NCBI RefSeq assembly: GCF_049310025.1 | Contig: NZ_JBJYKD010000013.1 | Location: 1 to 64,000 of the forward strand | Source of the DNA: JBJYKD01 sp049310025 | Lineage (GTDB): Bacteria; Bacillota; Thermosediminibacteria; Thermosediminibacterales; Tepidanaerobacteraceae | Length of the DNA stretch: 64,000 nucleotides | Direction: 5' to 3' | In this document: positions 43,407-51,057 of the stretch, in pieces | How positions within the stretch are numbered: position 1 is the stretch's first letter | Layout: every line of letters starts with the position of its first letter | The notes under the pieces: generated by a model | Told to the model about the DNA's origin: nothing | The model's input: the letters and a program-made list of their open reading frames with translations, nothing else | The model's database searches: none | Made by a program: the position numbers and the translations under genes

Positions 43407-44171
43407 CTATTTGCGGTGTTCCTTATAAAGCTGTATAAACTTTATTATAAAATTGAATTCGTCGGGGGTGCAGTCGGCCAGCAGTTCCAGCGCCGAGCGC
43501 ACCCTGGGATCCAGAAAAAGCTCTTTCAGGGCCGGGTTCATGGGACGCAGCAGGGCGGATATTTCGTCGTCGTCGGCCACGAAGTAGCAGGGGGAAAGGG
43601 AAAGGGCGGAGGCTATCTTTTCCAGTGTCTTGATAGAGGGTTCCACCCTGCCGCTCTCTATCTGGCCGATGAGGCCGGGGGAGACTCCGGCTTTTTTAGC
43701 CAGTTCCGACTGGGTGAGGCCGCGCTCGCATCTGACCTTTTTCAGCTTGTAGCCCACGTGGCTGGCGGCCATCAGGTCGTCGGGGCATACGCCCAGGGCG
43801 GCGGCGATGCTCTTTAAAGTTGAAAGGGACGGCATGGCCCTGCCGGTCTCGATGTGGCACAGATAGGCGCCGGATATGCCCGCCTTTTCCGCCAGCTGCG
43901 CAAGGGTCATCTTCTTTTCCCGGCGCAGAAGCGATATCTTATCCCCCAGGGCCACGGGTCTGGGCGCGGGCGCATCGGGGCGCTCAAAAAATCCCTCTCT
44001 GGAAATATTGAGAGCCGTGGCCAGCTTATCGATGGTCTCAAGGGAAGGCTGCTTTTTGCCCCGTTCGATTTCGCTCAGGTAGGATACCGAAAGGCCGGCC
44101 CGGCGGGCCAGCTCCTGAAGGGAGAGGTTTCTTTTACGCCGGAAATCCCGGATTAATTTGCCGTCTATCAT
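43407..44171 (-). CDS. XRE-family regulator with three helix-turn-helix domains
   Basis: About 254 residues containing three consecutive HTH_3 domains: IRDFRRKRNLSLQELARRAGLS, ISLLRREKKMTLAQLAEKAGIS and LKKVRCERGLTQSELAKKAGVS, each followed by the E-x-G-x-x-x-P-S-x-x-T/L-x-K-I/L-A-x-A-L helix. A C-terminal helical tail (ALKELFLDPRVRSALELLADC) follows. Most relatives have one domain. ATG at 44171 is placed eight bases from aaggaag. The palindrome at 44294-44318 in its upstream region is a candidate binding site. Confidence 0.85.
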   Translation of the reverse strand: MIDGKLIRDFRRKRNLSLQELARRAGLSVSYLSEIERGKKQPSLETIDKLATALNISREGFFERPDAPAPRPVALGDKISLLRREKKMTLAQLAEKAGISGAYLCHIETGRAMPSLSTLKSIAAALGVCPDDLMAASHVGYKLKKVRCERGLTQSELAKKAGVSPGLIGQIESGRVEPSIKTLEKIASALSLSPCYFVADDDEISALLRPMNPALKELFLDPRVRSALELLADCTPDEFNFIIKFIQLYKEHRK

Positions 44172-44293
44172 AAGCATGACTTCCTTTCCATATACTTTCC
44201 AGGCGATGCTTTCGAAGCGCTGTCTGGGCATTTTCTCAAAACATAACGGATATCACTTAAAGGATTGCCCTAATGGTACTTCACAAAATTATA

Positions 44294-44318
44294 TATACTA
44301 TAGTTACATTATAGTATA
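44294..44318. promoter_or_regulatory. Perfect 9-bp palindrome, candidate operator
   Basis: Arms tatactata and tatagtata with a 7-base spacer lie between the three-HTH regulator and trxA, overlapping possible -10 boxes on both strands. No other gene is seen in 44172-44559. Confidence 0.5.
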
Positions 44319-44559
44319 ACCATAAACCGGCGTCAATGAGCACACACGGGCCTGCCGGGACACACCGCAGGCTCGATGCGCCATACATTTTTTAGGCATT
44401 TTAAGGGAAAATAAAAAAGTAATCAGAATGCGGTTTTACTGACTGTTACAACTTCTGCACCATCCCCTATATTGAAACCTTGCTCCGAATTCTCCGGCGG
44501 CAAGGGGCTGAACTTTCAGCCCGAATTAAAAACTTGAAAATCTGTAAGGAGGAATTACC

Positions 44560-44874
44560 ATGAAACCGATAACATTAACCGATGAAAATTTCGACAGGGA
44601 GGTTATCCAGGCCGAAGGCAAAGTTCTGGTCGACATGTGGGCGCCCTGGTGCGGGCCGTGCCGCATGATGGGGCCCGTGATCGACGAAATCGCGGAGGAA
44701 TACGAGGGGACTTTGAAAGTGGGCAAGCTGAACGTCGACGAAAACCCGGACACCGCCGCCCGCTATGGGGTTATGAGCATCCCCACCCTGCTCGTGTTTG
44801 AAAACGGCCAGCTTGTCAACAAGATGATAGGCTTCAGGCCAAAGCGCGAGCTTTTATCCGAAATCGGTGTGTGA
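44560..44874 (+). CDS. trxA: Thioredoxin
   Basis: Disulfide reductase of 104 residues with the active site WAPWCGPC at residues 28-35 and the cis-Pro loop MSIPTLLVF. Full length, cytoplasmic. ATG after taaggagga. A terminator follows, so it is a single-gene unit. It is two genes from a U-x-x-C selenoprotein, which may share the redox network, by proximity only. Confidence 0.96.
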   Translation: MKPITLTDENFDREVIQAEGKVLVDMWAPWCGPCRMMGPVIDEIAEEYEGTLKVGKLNVDENPDTAARYGVMSIPTLLVFENGQLVNKMIGFRPKRELLSEIGV

Positions 44875-44941
44875 AAAAAAGTTGTAATAAAAACCTTGCG
44901 AAATTTTTCCTGATGTTCTCATTACCGTCAAATGGCATAAG

Positions 44942-44970
44942 ACCCGCTCCTGATTCGGGGCGGGTTTTTA
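44942..44970 (+). terminator. Terminator of trxA
   Basis: Nine-base stem acccgctcc/ggggcgggt (one G-T pair) with a T run. Confidence 0.85.
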
Positions 44971-45026
44971 AATTTTTTAAAATACCTCATTCCCCATAGT
45001 GACATTTTATCACGATAGTCTACAAG

Positions 45027-45053
45027 GTGACATTATCATAAAATAACCACAAA
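45027..45053 (-). repeat. 27-bp exact inverted match to 31720-31746
   Basis: The reverse complement is identical over 27 bases to 31720-31746, and continues for nine more after a 3-base gap. It looks like the end of a lost mobile element. Confidence 0.7.
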
Positions 45054-45068
45054 TGACTCATGAATTAT

Positions 45069-45097
45069 TTGACATAAATTAAGGCAAAATATATAAT
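45069..45097 (+). promoter_or_regulatory. Sigma-A promoter of the metal-uptake operon
   Basis: TTGACA at 45069-45074, 17-base spacer, TATAAT at 45092-45097: consensus at both boxes. Confidence 0.8.
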
Positions 45098-45115
45098 ACT
45101 AAATGCAAATGCAAA

Positions 45116-45130
45116 TGCAAATATTTTGCA
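45116..45130. promoter_or_regulatory. Candidate operator for the Fur-family regulator
   Basis: Perfect palindrome TGCAAA-TAT-TTTGCA, about 18 bases after the -10 box, preceded by three tandem aaatgc units (45101-45118). Position suits a repressor such as the regulator encoded at 47787. Confidence 0.5.
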
Positions 45131-45149
45131 GCTGGAGGACCTTATCTTT

Positions 45150-46061
45150 ATGAAAAAAGACAGGAACACCTTTAAAATCATCGTGTATTTGCTGGCTGCT
45201 GTCCTTGTTATTTCAACCGCGGGTTGCGCCGTAAAAAATAGCCTCCCGTCACCCGTGGGGGACCGGGCGGTTTCCCCGGAAATCTACACCACTTTTTATC
45301 CCCTGTACGATTTTACTGAAAAAATTGCGGGCGATAAGGTCCGGGTTGAAAACGTGGTGCCGGCAGGGGTGGAGCCCCATGACTTTGAGCCGTCGCCCAG
45401 GGATGTGGCCAAAATACAGTCGGCAAAGGCCTTTATATTTTTGAGCCGGACCATGGAGCCCTGGGCGAAGAAATTGCAGGGAGAACTAGAAGGCAAAGGG
45501 GTGAAGGTCATTGAAGCGGGCAAAAACCTGATAAAGGGCGATGACCCGCACATCTGGCTGGACCCCGTGCTGGCAAAGGAGGTTTCCCGCAGGATTTTCA
45601 CTGCACTGGTGGAAATCGATGAAAAAAATAAGGCCTACTATGAAAAAAATTTTGAACGGCTTGCAGCAAGATTTGACGACCTTGACCGGAAATACAGAGA
45701 GACCCTCTCCGGAGCCAAAAAAAAGGACGTTGTGACTTCTCATGCGGTACTTGGATATCTTGCCGAGCGCTATGGTTTAAATCAAATACCTATAACGGGC
45801 CTTTCGCCCCAGGAAGAGCCGTCTCCCAGGAAGATGGTGGAACTGGCAGAGCTATGCAGGCAAAGAGGTGTAAAGTACGTTTTTTTCGAGACCCTGACGG
45901 GCCCCAAACTGTCGGAAACTCTTGCTCGGGAGGTGGGCGCCGGGACACTGGTCTTAAACCCCCTGGAGGGCCTGACTCCCGAAGAAGTCAAGGCCGGGGA
46001 GGATTACTTTTCGATCATGGAAAAGAACCTGGTGAACTTAAAGAAAGCACTTTCGGAATGA
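45150..46061 (+). CDS. znuA: Metal ABC transporter substrate-binding lipoprotein (ZnuA-like)
   Basis: A 303-aa lipoprotein that captures Zn2+ or Mn2+ outside the cell. Signal with lipobox LVISTAGC; YTTFYPLYDFTEKIAGDKV, GVEPHDFEPSPRDV and DPHIWLDPVLAKEVSRRI carry metal-site histidines; VTSHAVLGYLAERYGL and FFETLTGPKLSETLAREVGA complete it. No His-rich loop typical of many ZnuA proteins is present, so Mn is possible. ATG at 45150; ggagg is 11 bases upstream. Confidence 0.9.
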   Translation: MKKDRNTFKIIVYLLAAVLVISTAGCAVKNSLPSPVGDRAVSPEIYTTFYPLYDFTEKIAGDKVRVENVVPAGVEPHDFEPSPRDVAKIQSAKAFIFLSRTMEPWAKKLQGELEGKGVKVIEAGKNLIKGDDPHIWLDPVLAKEVSRRIFTALVEIDEKNKAYYEKNFERLAARFDDLDRKYRETLSGAKKKDVVTSHAVLGYLAERYGLNQIPITGLSPQEEPSPRKMVELAELCRQRGVKYVFFETLTGPKLSETLAREVGAGTLVLNPLEGLTPEEVKAGEDYFSIMEKNLVNLKKALSE

Positions 46062-46096
46062 TGAAAAATCCGAAACTTTTTTAGGCTGGTGATGTT

Positions 46097-46924
46097 ATGT
46101 TCTGTGGGATTTTTCCCGGATGCGGAGATTCTGATTTCAAGACCGGCGCGGGGAAAGCTCCATTCGCCCCTGCCGGAAGGGAGGTGGTCGGGCTTTCGGG
46201 CGTCACTTTTTCCTATGACGGCGGCACCGTCCTGGAAAATGTAAGTCTTTCGGTGAAGGCTGGGGATTTTGTGGCGGTCATCGGGCCCAACGGCGCCGCC
46301 AAGTCGACTCTGATGAGGATCATGATTGGGCTGTTGAGGCCGAAGGCGGGCCGGGTGCGCCTGTTCGGCTCGGATGTGAGGAATTTTAAGGAATGGCATA
46401 GGATAGGTTATGTATCACAGCAGGCGGGTCAGATAAATACGGAGTTTCCTGCCACCGTCGAAGAGGTGGTTTCATTGGGGTACTACAGCGGCTTTGGAAA
46501 AGTTTTTGACAACGCTGCGAGGAAGGAGGCCGTTAAGAGAGCTCTGAAGCTCACAGGCATTGCTGAGCTTTCGGGGCGCCTGGTTGGGGAGCTTTCCGGG
46601 GGCCAGAGGCAAAAGGTTTTCCTGGCAAAGGCCCTGGTAAGGAGTCCCGAAGCTTTATTTCTCGACGAACCCACCACAGGCATCGACGCCGCTTCGCAGC
46701 GGGAATTTTATGAATTGCTGGTGCGCCTGAACAAAGACCTGGGCATTACGGTAGTTATTATAACCCACGACATCGGGGCGGCCTTCGACAAGGCCACCAG
46801 GATTTGCTGCGTAAAAAATAAAAAGGTCTTTATCCACGAAAATACGGATGAAGTTACAGAGGAACATATCGCGGAAGTTCTGGGCTACAGGCTACCGCAT
46901 GGTTCCCGGGCGGCTGGCGGCTAG
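46097..46924 (+). CDS. znuC: Metal ABC transporter ATP-binding protein (ZnuC-like)
   Basis: ATPase of the metal-uptake system, 275 aa. It has a 35-residue N-terminal extension with two Cys (MFCGIFPGCGDS) before the usual VVGLSGVTFSYDGGTVLENVSL. Walker A reads GPNGAAKST, with Ala where Gly precedes the Lys. Signature LSGGQRQKVFLAKAL, Walker B ALFLDEPTTGID and switch VVIITHD are normal. Follows znuA by 35 bases. Confidence 0.9.
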   Translation: MFCGIFPGCGDSDFKTGAGKAPFAPAGREVVGLSGVTFSYDGGTVLENVSLSVKAGDFVAVIGPNGAAKSTLMRIMIGLLRPKAGRVRLFGSDVRNFKEWHRIGYVSQQAGQINTEFPATVEEVVSLGYYSGFGKVFDNAARKEAVKRALKLTGIAELSGRLVGELSGGQRQKVFLAKALVRSPEALFLDEPTTGIDAASQREFYELLVRLNKDLGITVVIITHDIGAAFDKATRICCVKNKKVFIHENTDEVTEEHIAEVLGYRLPHGSRAAGG

Positions 46925-46986
46925 GGATATCCCCCGGTGCCGGGCTGCTGCGGGTAAAGGATTTTGAAAGATGTGGAGAGATTAAG

Positions 46987-47796
46987 ATGGGAGTTTTCAG
47001 CTATGATTTTATGGTGAGGGCTTTTGCGGCCGGAACTATGACAGCCGTAATGGCTTCGGCCATCGGGGTGTTTATAGTTTTGAGGCGCATGTCCATGGTG
47101 GGAGACAGCCTGTCCCATGCTTCTCTGGCCGGTGTGGCATCCGGCATGCTGTTCGGCTTTTATCCCTTTTACGGCGCCCTGGTTTTTTCCGCCGTGGCGG
47201 CGGTCTTCATAGAGGTTATCCGGGAGGCTTTTAAAAAGTACGCCGAAGTCGCACTGGCGGTGACGATGTCCGGAGGAATGGGTCTTGCGGTGGTGCTCAT
47301 CAGCCTCGGGAAATCCTTTAACGCGGATCTTTTTTCCTATTTATTCGGCAGTCTGGTGGCGGTGTCGCCGTCCGACGTCAGGATAATAACCGGCACCGGC
47401 CTTTTCATAATCATTTCGATAGCCCTGCTTTACCGGGAACTCTTCTCCATCACTTTTGACGAAGAGGCGGCAAGGCTTTCGGGAGTTCCGGTGCGGACGG
47501 TGAACATATATTTTACAGTAGTGACGGCCCTGGCGGTGGCCCTTTCCGTGAGGGTTGTGGGAACCCTGCTGGTCTCGGCCCTTATGGTAATACCCGCCGC
47601 CGTGAGCCTTCAGTTGGCCCGCAGTTTTAAAGCGGCCTTCGGCGTGGCCCTGGCGGTGGCGCTGTTTTCGGTAATTCTGGGGCTTTATGTATCCTTTGCC
47701 CTGGACCTGGCCCCCGGCGGCGCTATAGTGCTGATAGCGGTGGCCGTGTTAATGGCCGTCCTCATCCTAAAGGGGGTAAGAAGCCGGTGGATGTAG
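46987..47796 (+). CDS. znuB: Metal ABC transporter permease (ZnuB-like)
   Basis: A 269-aa ABC-3 family permease with about eight helices. FMVRAFAAGTMTAVMASAIGVFIVLRRMSMVGDSLSHASLAGVA is the family N terminus; DEEAARLSGVPVRTVN is the coupling loop. ATG after gatgtggagag. The 3' end overlaps the regulator gene by ten bases. Confidence 0.93.
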   Translation: MGVFSYDFMVRAFAAGTMTAVMASAIGVFIVLRRMSMVGDSLSHASLAGVASGMLFGFYPFYGALVFSAVAAVFIEVIREAFKKYAEVALAVTMSGGMGLAVVLISLGKSFNADLFSYLFGSLVAVSPSDVRIITGTGLFIIISIALLYRELFSITFDEEAARLSGVPVRTVNIYFTVVTALAVALSVRVVGTLLVSALMVIPAAVSLQLARSFKAAFGVALAVALFSVILGLYVSFALDLAPGGAIVLIAVAVLMAVLILKGVRSRWM

Positions 47797-48209
47797 AAAA
47801 ACTGCTCAAAGAAAACGAACTCAAGGTTACCCCCCAGAGGAAGGCCATTCTGCAGGTCCTTGAAAAGTCAAAGGCACTCCTCAACGCCCAGGAGCTCTTC
47901 CAGGAGGTCATAAAGCTCGTGCCCGGCACCAATTTTTCCACCATATACCGCAACCTGGACCTGCTGCTTTCGAGGGGAATCCTGTGCCGGATAGCCTCGG
48001 AAAGCGGCGGGGTGCTGTACGAACTCCGGCGCCGGGGAAATCACCACCACCACGTCATCTGCAAAGGGTGCGGGGCCGCAATTCCTGTGGACTTCTGTCC
48101 CATGAAAGCCATGGAAAAAGAATTGGACGCCCGGGGCTTTACCCCCACGGAACACCGCTTCGAGATTTACGGCTATTGCAATAAGTGTTACCGGAAGCGC
48201 TCAAATTAA
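47787..48209 (+). CDS. Fur-family metalloregulator (Zur-like)
   Basis: A 140-aa repressor. N-terminal winged helix KVTPQRKAILQVLEKSKALLNAQEL...FSTIYRNLDLLLSRGILCRI; metal sites in NHHHHVICKGCGAAIPVDFCPM and the C-terminal CNKCYRK (two C-x-x-C pairs for structural zinc). As the last gene of the uptake operon it is most likely Zur, repressing when zinc is plentiful; Fur, Mur or PerR are alternatives. GTG start inside znuB. Confidence 0.9.
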   Translation: MDVEKLLKENELKVTPQRKAILQVLEKSKALLNAQELFQEVIKLVPGTNFSTIYRNLDLLLSRGILCRIASESGGVLYELRRRGNHHHHVICKGCGAAIPVDFCPMKAMEKELDARGFTPTEHRFEIYGYCNKCYRKRSN

Positions 48210-48216
48210 AAAACTG

Positions 48217-48242
48217 GCGGGCCTTGCTGGCCCGCTTTTTTA
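48217..48242 (+). terminator. Terminator of the metal-uptake operon
   Basis: Seven-base perfect stem gcgggcc/ggcccgc, loop ttgct, T6 tail. The following 296 bases hold no gene; a possible leader starts near 48417 (agaggatggtgatg). Confidence 0.88.
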
Positions 48243-48538
48243 TCATGAGGTTTATCATTCGATTAAAATTATAACCGTAAAGTTGAAAAATTGACCAAAA
48301 AAATTGCAAAATTGACAGTTAAGGTTTAAAAATATGCAAATAAGGATACATTTTCCTAAACTGGCCATAATTGATGATATAATATAACTGAGATTTCACC
48401 ATTTTCAAATAACAAAGAGAGGATGGTGATGTGGTTAAAGCTAGGCGTCCATGATACAGTATGAGAAGCTATCCCGGGCCTTTCCCCTATGTGAAGAAGA
48501 GGGTGAATCCATGATATTTTAACTGGGAGGAATCAAAA

Positions 48539-49255
48539 ATGTTTATCCGCAAAAGACTCATATCGCTGCTGATCTGTAGTTTGCTTATTATAACTTCAGC
48601 GTCGGTTGTTTTTGCATCTGATATTGTATCAGGTATAAAAGTTAAGCTTGGTGATAATAAAACCCCGGAAAATGAACAAACCGAAGGAGTAAAATCGATT
48701 ATTATTAAGGGGGAAGAAAATTTCAAAAAGTTAGCGGATAGAGGTATTATAAGATCTTACAATTATACCTCGCCGGAAAAAGATCAAGGAGTGCAAACAA
48801 TTATTATTAAAGGTGAGGAAATTATCAAAGCACTGGAAGGCAGGCGCCTGCGGGGCTATAAAAAAGATTCGCCGGAAAATATCAGCGTTTTAAGTGATGA
48901 TGAGGTTAGCCCGTATGGAACAAGCATACCAACTAAAACCTGGGATTTACAAAAGGGTGGTAGAAGCTTTACGTATAGTTTTAAATCATATTTATATTCA
49001 GATTATAACTATATACCTTATGATGATGGAATTGCTCCATCTATATGTATTACAATTGATAAACCCGAGACTTCACATAACCTGAAAATGCAGCTAATAG
49101 AGTCAGGAACAAATAAAGTTGTTGCAGAATTTGAAGAATATATTGACGATGGATATAGATGGATGATAGATAATTTGTCTAGAAGTAAAAAATATTATAT
49201 TAAATTTATAAGCCCTGATAATAAACAAATAAGAGGTTCGGGAGGAGTAGCGTAA
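48539..49255 (+). CDS. Secreted protein with tandem IIIKGEE repeats
   Basis: A 238-aa protein with a signal peptide (LISLLICSLLIITSASVVFA). Residues about 48-110 contain two copies of a 38-residue unit, KSIIIKGEENFKKLADRG and QTIIIKGEEIIKALEGRR, each followed by a Tyr-rich turn and SPE. The C-terminal half (STKTWDLQKGGRSFTYSFKSYL to the end) looks like a beta-sandwich of the prepeptidase type (LKMQLIESGTNKVVAEF...KKYYIKFISPD). ATG after tgggagga. Function unknown; own terminator. Confidence 0.65.
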   Translation: MFIRKRLISLLICSLLIITSASVVFASDIVSGIKVKLGDNKTPENEQTEGVKSIIIKGEENFKKLADRGIIRSYNYTSPEKDQGVQTIIIKGEEIIKALEGRRLRGYKKDSPENISVLSDDEVSPYGTSIPTKTWDLQKGGRSFTYSFKSYLYSDYNYIPYDDGIAPSICITIDKPETSHNLKMQLIESGTNKVVAEFEEYIDDGYRWMIDNLSRSKKYYIKFISPDNKQIRGSGGVA

Positions 49256-49302
49256 TAAAAGCAAGCATAATAAAAGTTATTCAATTTAACTGAATTATAA
49301 AG

Positions 49303-49322
49303 GAGCCGAGGGCTCTTTTTTT
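49303..49322 (+). terminator. Terminator of the secreted repeat protein gene
   Basis: Stem gagcc/ggctc followed by seven T. Confidence 0.75.
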
Positions 49323-49342
49323 ATTGTAATCCATTTAAAAAA

Positions 49343-49371
49343 AGAAACCTTCTTGGCACTTTTTTCGTCTA
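49343..49371 (+). promoter_or_regulatory. ECF-type promoter of the LytTR gene
   Basis: AGAAAC at 49343-49348 and CGTCTATATT from 49366, 17 bases apart, the same architecture as in the 17-34 kb island with the CGTC form of the -10 box. Confidence 0.68.
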
Positions 49372-49422
49372 TATTAACGGGGAAAATGTAACTGAATTTT
49401 TGGTGCGTATACCGGAGAAGGT

Positions 49423-49818
49423 ATGTCGCCAAACTTGGGAAGGAAGGGGATATGTAGACGGAAAATGAGCAATGTAGAAACAGTGTGTTTTGACCTTAAA
49501 AATAAAAACGAGATTGTTTTCCTTAATCCAAATGAAATTGTAATGATCTGTCTAAAAAGTAAATTAGCCGAAATATATACAAAAACCGGGGAAACTTATA
49601 TTATTAAAAACACTTTAAAAGAGATTGAAAGTAAGTTGAAGGGTGACAATTTTTTTCGCAGCCATAAATCATTTTTGGTAAATTTAAATTATATTAAGAG
49701 AATTATTAACAATTATGGTGAATGGGAAATAGAGTTCTTTTGTATTGAAGAAAAAGCAATTATCAGCAGAAGAGGCAGGAAGGAACTGAAAAAAGTCGTG
49801 ATAAACCTAAATCGTTGA
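49423..49818 (+). CDS. LytTR DNA-binding domain protein
   Basis: A 131-aa stand-alone LytTR regulator without receiver domain. After about 20 residues: EIVFLNPNEIVMICLKSKLAEIYTKTGETYII, then LKEIESKLKGDNFFRSHKSFLVNLNYIKRI, the conserved R-x-H-K-S/R-x-L-V-N-x-x-x-I core. LytTR domains serve Agr, Com and virulence-type quorum systems. ATG at 49423 after ggagaagg is best; ATG at 49465 is possible. ECF-type promoter lies 52 bases upstream. Confidence 0.88.
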   Translation: MSPNLGRKGICRRKMSNVETVCFDLKNKNEIVFLNPNEIVMICLKSKLAEIYTKTGETYIIKNTLKEIESKLKGDNFFRSHKSFLVNLNYIKRIINNYGEWEIEFFCIEEKAIISRRGRKELKKVVINLNR

Positions 49819-49860
49819 TTCGCATTTCAATAACATAGACTTTCTTGTTGTTGCTCATGT

Positions 49861-49902
49861 TTTCTGATCGCATTCTGCTAAAATTGACTGTCCAAAAATT
49901 TT
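49861..49902. repeat. Dispersed repeat, second copy of 28459-28500
   Basis: About 36 of 42 bases match (tttctga-cgcattctgct core). Both lie just downstream of accessory genes. Confidence 0.55.
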
Positions 49903-49938
49903 ACAACCTCTCAAAAATCGCGAGTAATTGCTTGACCA

Positions 49939-50256
49939 TTGATAGGTGTAAGTCTCATAGTAATAGCGGCCGTTTTATCCGATATTTGTGATGTCAAAGA
50001 GAAAGGCTGCACAGACAATAATGGCGATTGGGTAGACTTTACTTATGGAAGAGCATACACAGGGCCTTAAAAACTACCTGTTGTAGAGGAACACCAGGAC
50101 TTAATTCAAGAGATTGAAAATGTACATCCAGGATTCATAATTGTAAAAATTGAGTCCCCTTGTCCGGAAAAAGGAATAATTGTCATTGAATATGCGTCTA
50201 AGTTATTGTACCATTTTCGTTATAGCTTTTATAACCATATCAGTAGCCGCTTCTAA
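49939..50256 (+). pseudogene. Small exported protein gene with internal stop
   Basis: Open frame with hydrophobic start (LIGVSLIVIAAVLSDICDVK), then GCTDNNGDWVDFTYGRAYTGP, a TAA at 50068-50070, and KLPVVEEHQDLIQEIENVHPG, IIVKIESPCPEKGIIVIEY in the same frame. Protein-like on both sides of the stop. No family recognised. Its 3' end overlaps the opposite-strand peptide ORF. Confidence 0.45.
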
Positions 50257-50277
50257 AATGCTAATTATTTTTCTCAT
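50203..50277 (-). CDS. 24-residue amphipathic peptide
   Basis: On the minus strand, ATG at 50277 is preceded by aaggagaggt seven bases upstream, an excellent ribosome site. The peptide MRKIISILEAATDMVIKAITKMVQ has hydrophobic residues every three to four positions (I, I, I, L, A, M, V, I, I, M, V) and charged residues on the other face. This is the design of phenol-soluble modulin/delta-toxin peptides or type I toxins. No homolog can be checked here. Neighbours are the LytTR gene and decayed sigma-like genes. Confidence 0.5.
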   Translation of the reverse strand: MRKIISILEAATDMVIKAITKMVQ

Positions 50278-50635
50278 AAATAACCTCTCCTTCTTGACAA
50301 AAGTAATCCGTTATATACTGCACTATAAAAAGATCCGCTAGTCTGAACCTTTAAACTTAAATTGTATCTAAAAGAATCTTATGCTTTCTCTTAAAATTTT
50401 TCCTCCCAGTACAAATTGTTCTCAGCTTGTTTTATCACTATTTTCTAAGAACCGATGCCTATCTCAATGGAATCACCCTCTTTCCCAATAAATTACCTTT
50501 CTACTATATATAAAGACATTGAGCTCAAAAATTATTCCATAAAAACCCACTTTTCTAAAAAAATTTTTAAAAAATGAAACCTTTTTTTGCATTTCTTCGT
50601 CTTAATATATAGGGAAATGCAAATGGGGAGTTTTC
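50278..50635. other. Intergenic stretch with promoters
   Basis: Left part should hold the promoter of the minus-strand peptide (tatagtgcagtatataac region). Right part has 50505-50560, a block repeated at 51505-51560, and the ECF-type promoter at 50575. Confidence 0.5.
50575..50603 (+). promoter_or_regulatory. ECF-type promoter of the sigma-like gene
   Basis: TGAAAC at 50575-50580 followed by CTTTTTTT and CGTCTTAATA from 50598, 17 bases apart; start codon 33 bases downstream. Confidence 0.7.
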
Positions 50636-50992
50636 ATGGAATCGTATATTGAAAAATGGATTAAATATAAAACTTACAGGTTTTTGAAGAAAAACCATGC
50701 TCAGAATAAAAAAGAGAAATTAATATTAAACTGTCCGGTGGTAATGGAAGGTAATGAAGTTGAGGTAATTGACCTGATAGCTACAGAAGATAGCGTTTTT
50801 GAAGATCAGGCCTGTGAACGATTAGTTTTGAAACAAGCTTTATCAATTCTTTCGTCTCTAGAGAGAAAAATTTATCTTATCAGCGTAAGAGGTTACAATC
50901 AAACCGAAATAGCCAAAAAGTTAAGAATCAGCTAGTCAAAAGTAAGTAAAACGATGAAGAAAGCCCTAAAAAAATGAGAGATTATTTAAACC
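50636..50992 (+). pseudogene. Sigma-70-like factor with nonsense codon in the HTH
   Basis: The open part is 99 residues: helical start (SYIEKWIKYKTYRFLKKN), KKEKLILNCPVVMEGNEVEVI, an acidic stretch, and region-4-like SILSSLERKIYLISVRGYNQTEIAKKLRIS. A TAG at 50933-50935 stops it, but the same frame goes on SKVSKTMKKALKK, the usual end of the recognition helix, where the stop stands in place of a Gln (CAG to TAG). A second lesion follows. Resembles the short sigma-like regulators of clostridial toxin and bacteriocin genes in layout. Confidence 0.6.
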
Positions 50993-51057
50993 GAATAGGA
51001 TACAAAAGAAGGGAGTAATAAAAATTGCAAAAAGACTTAGTGCAACAAGGAGGGATT

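Noticed and set aside
45101..45118. Three aaatgc units as a microsatellite or CRISPR-like repeat
   Set aside because: Too short and within a promoter; described only as part of the operator region.
48417..48538. Possible riboswitch before the secreted repeat protein
   Set aside because: Some GC-rich pairing but no match to a riboswitch core that I know.
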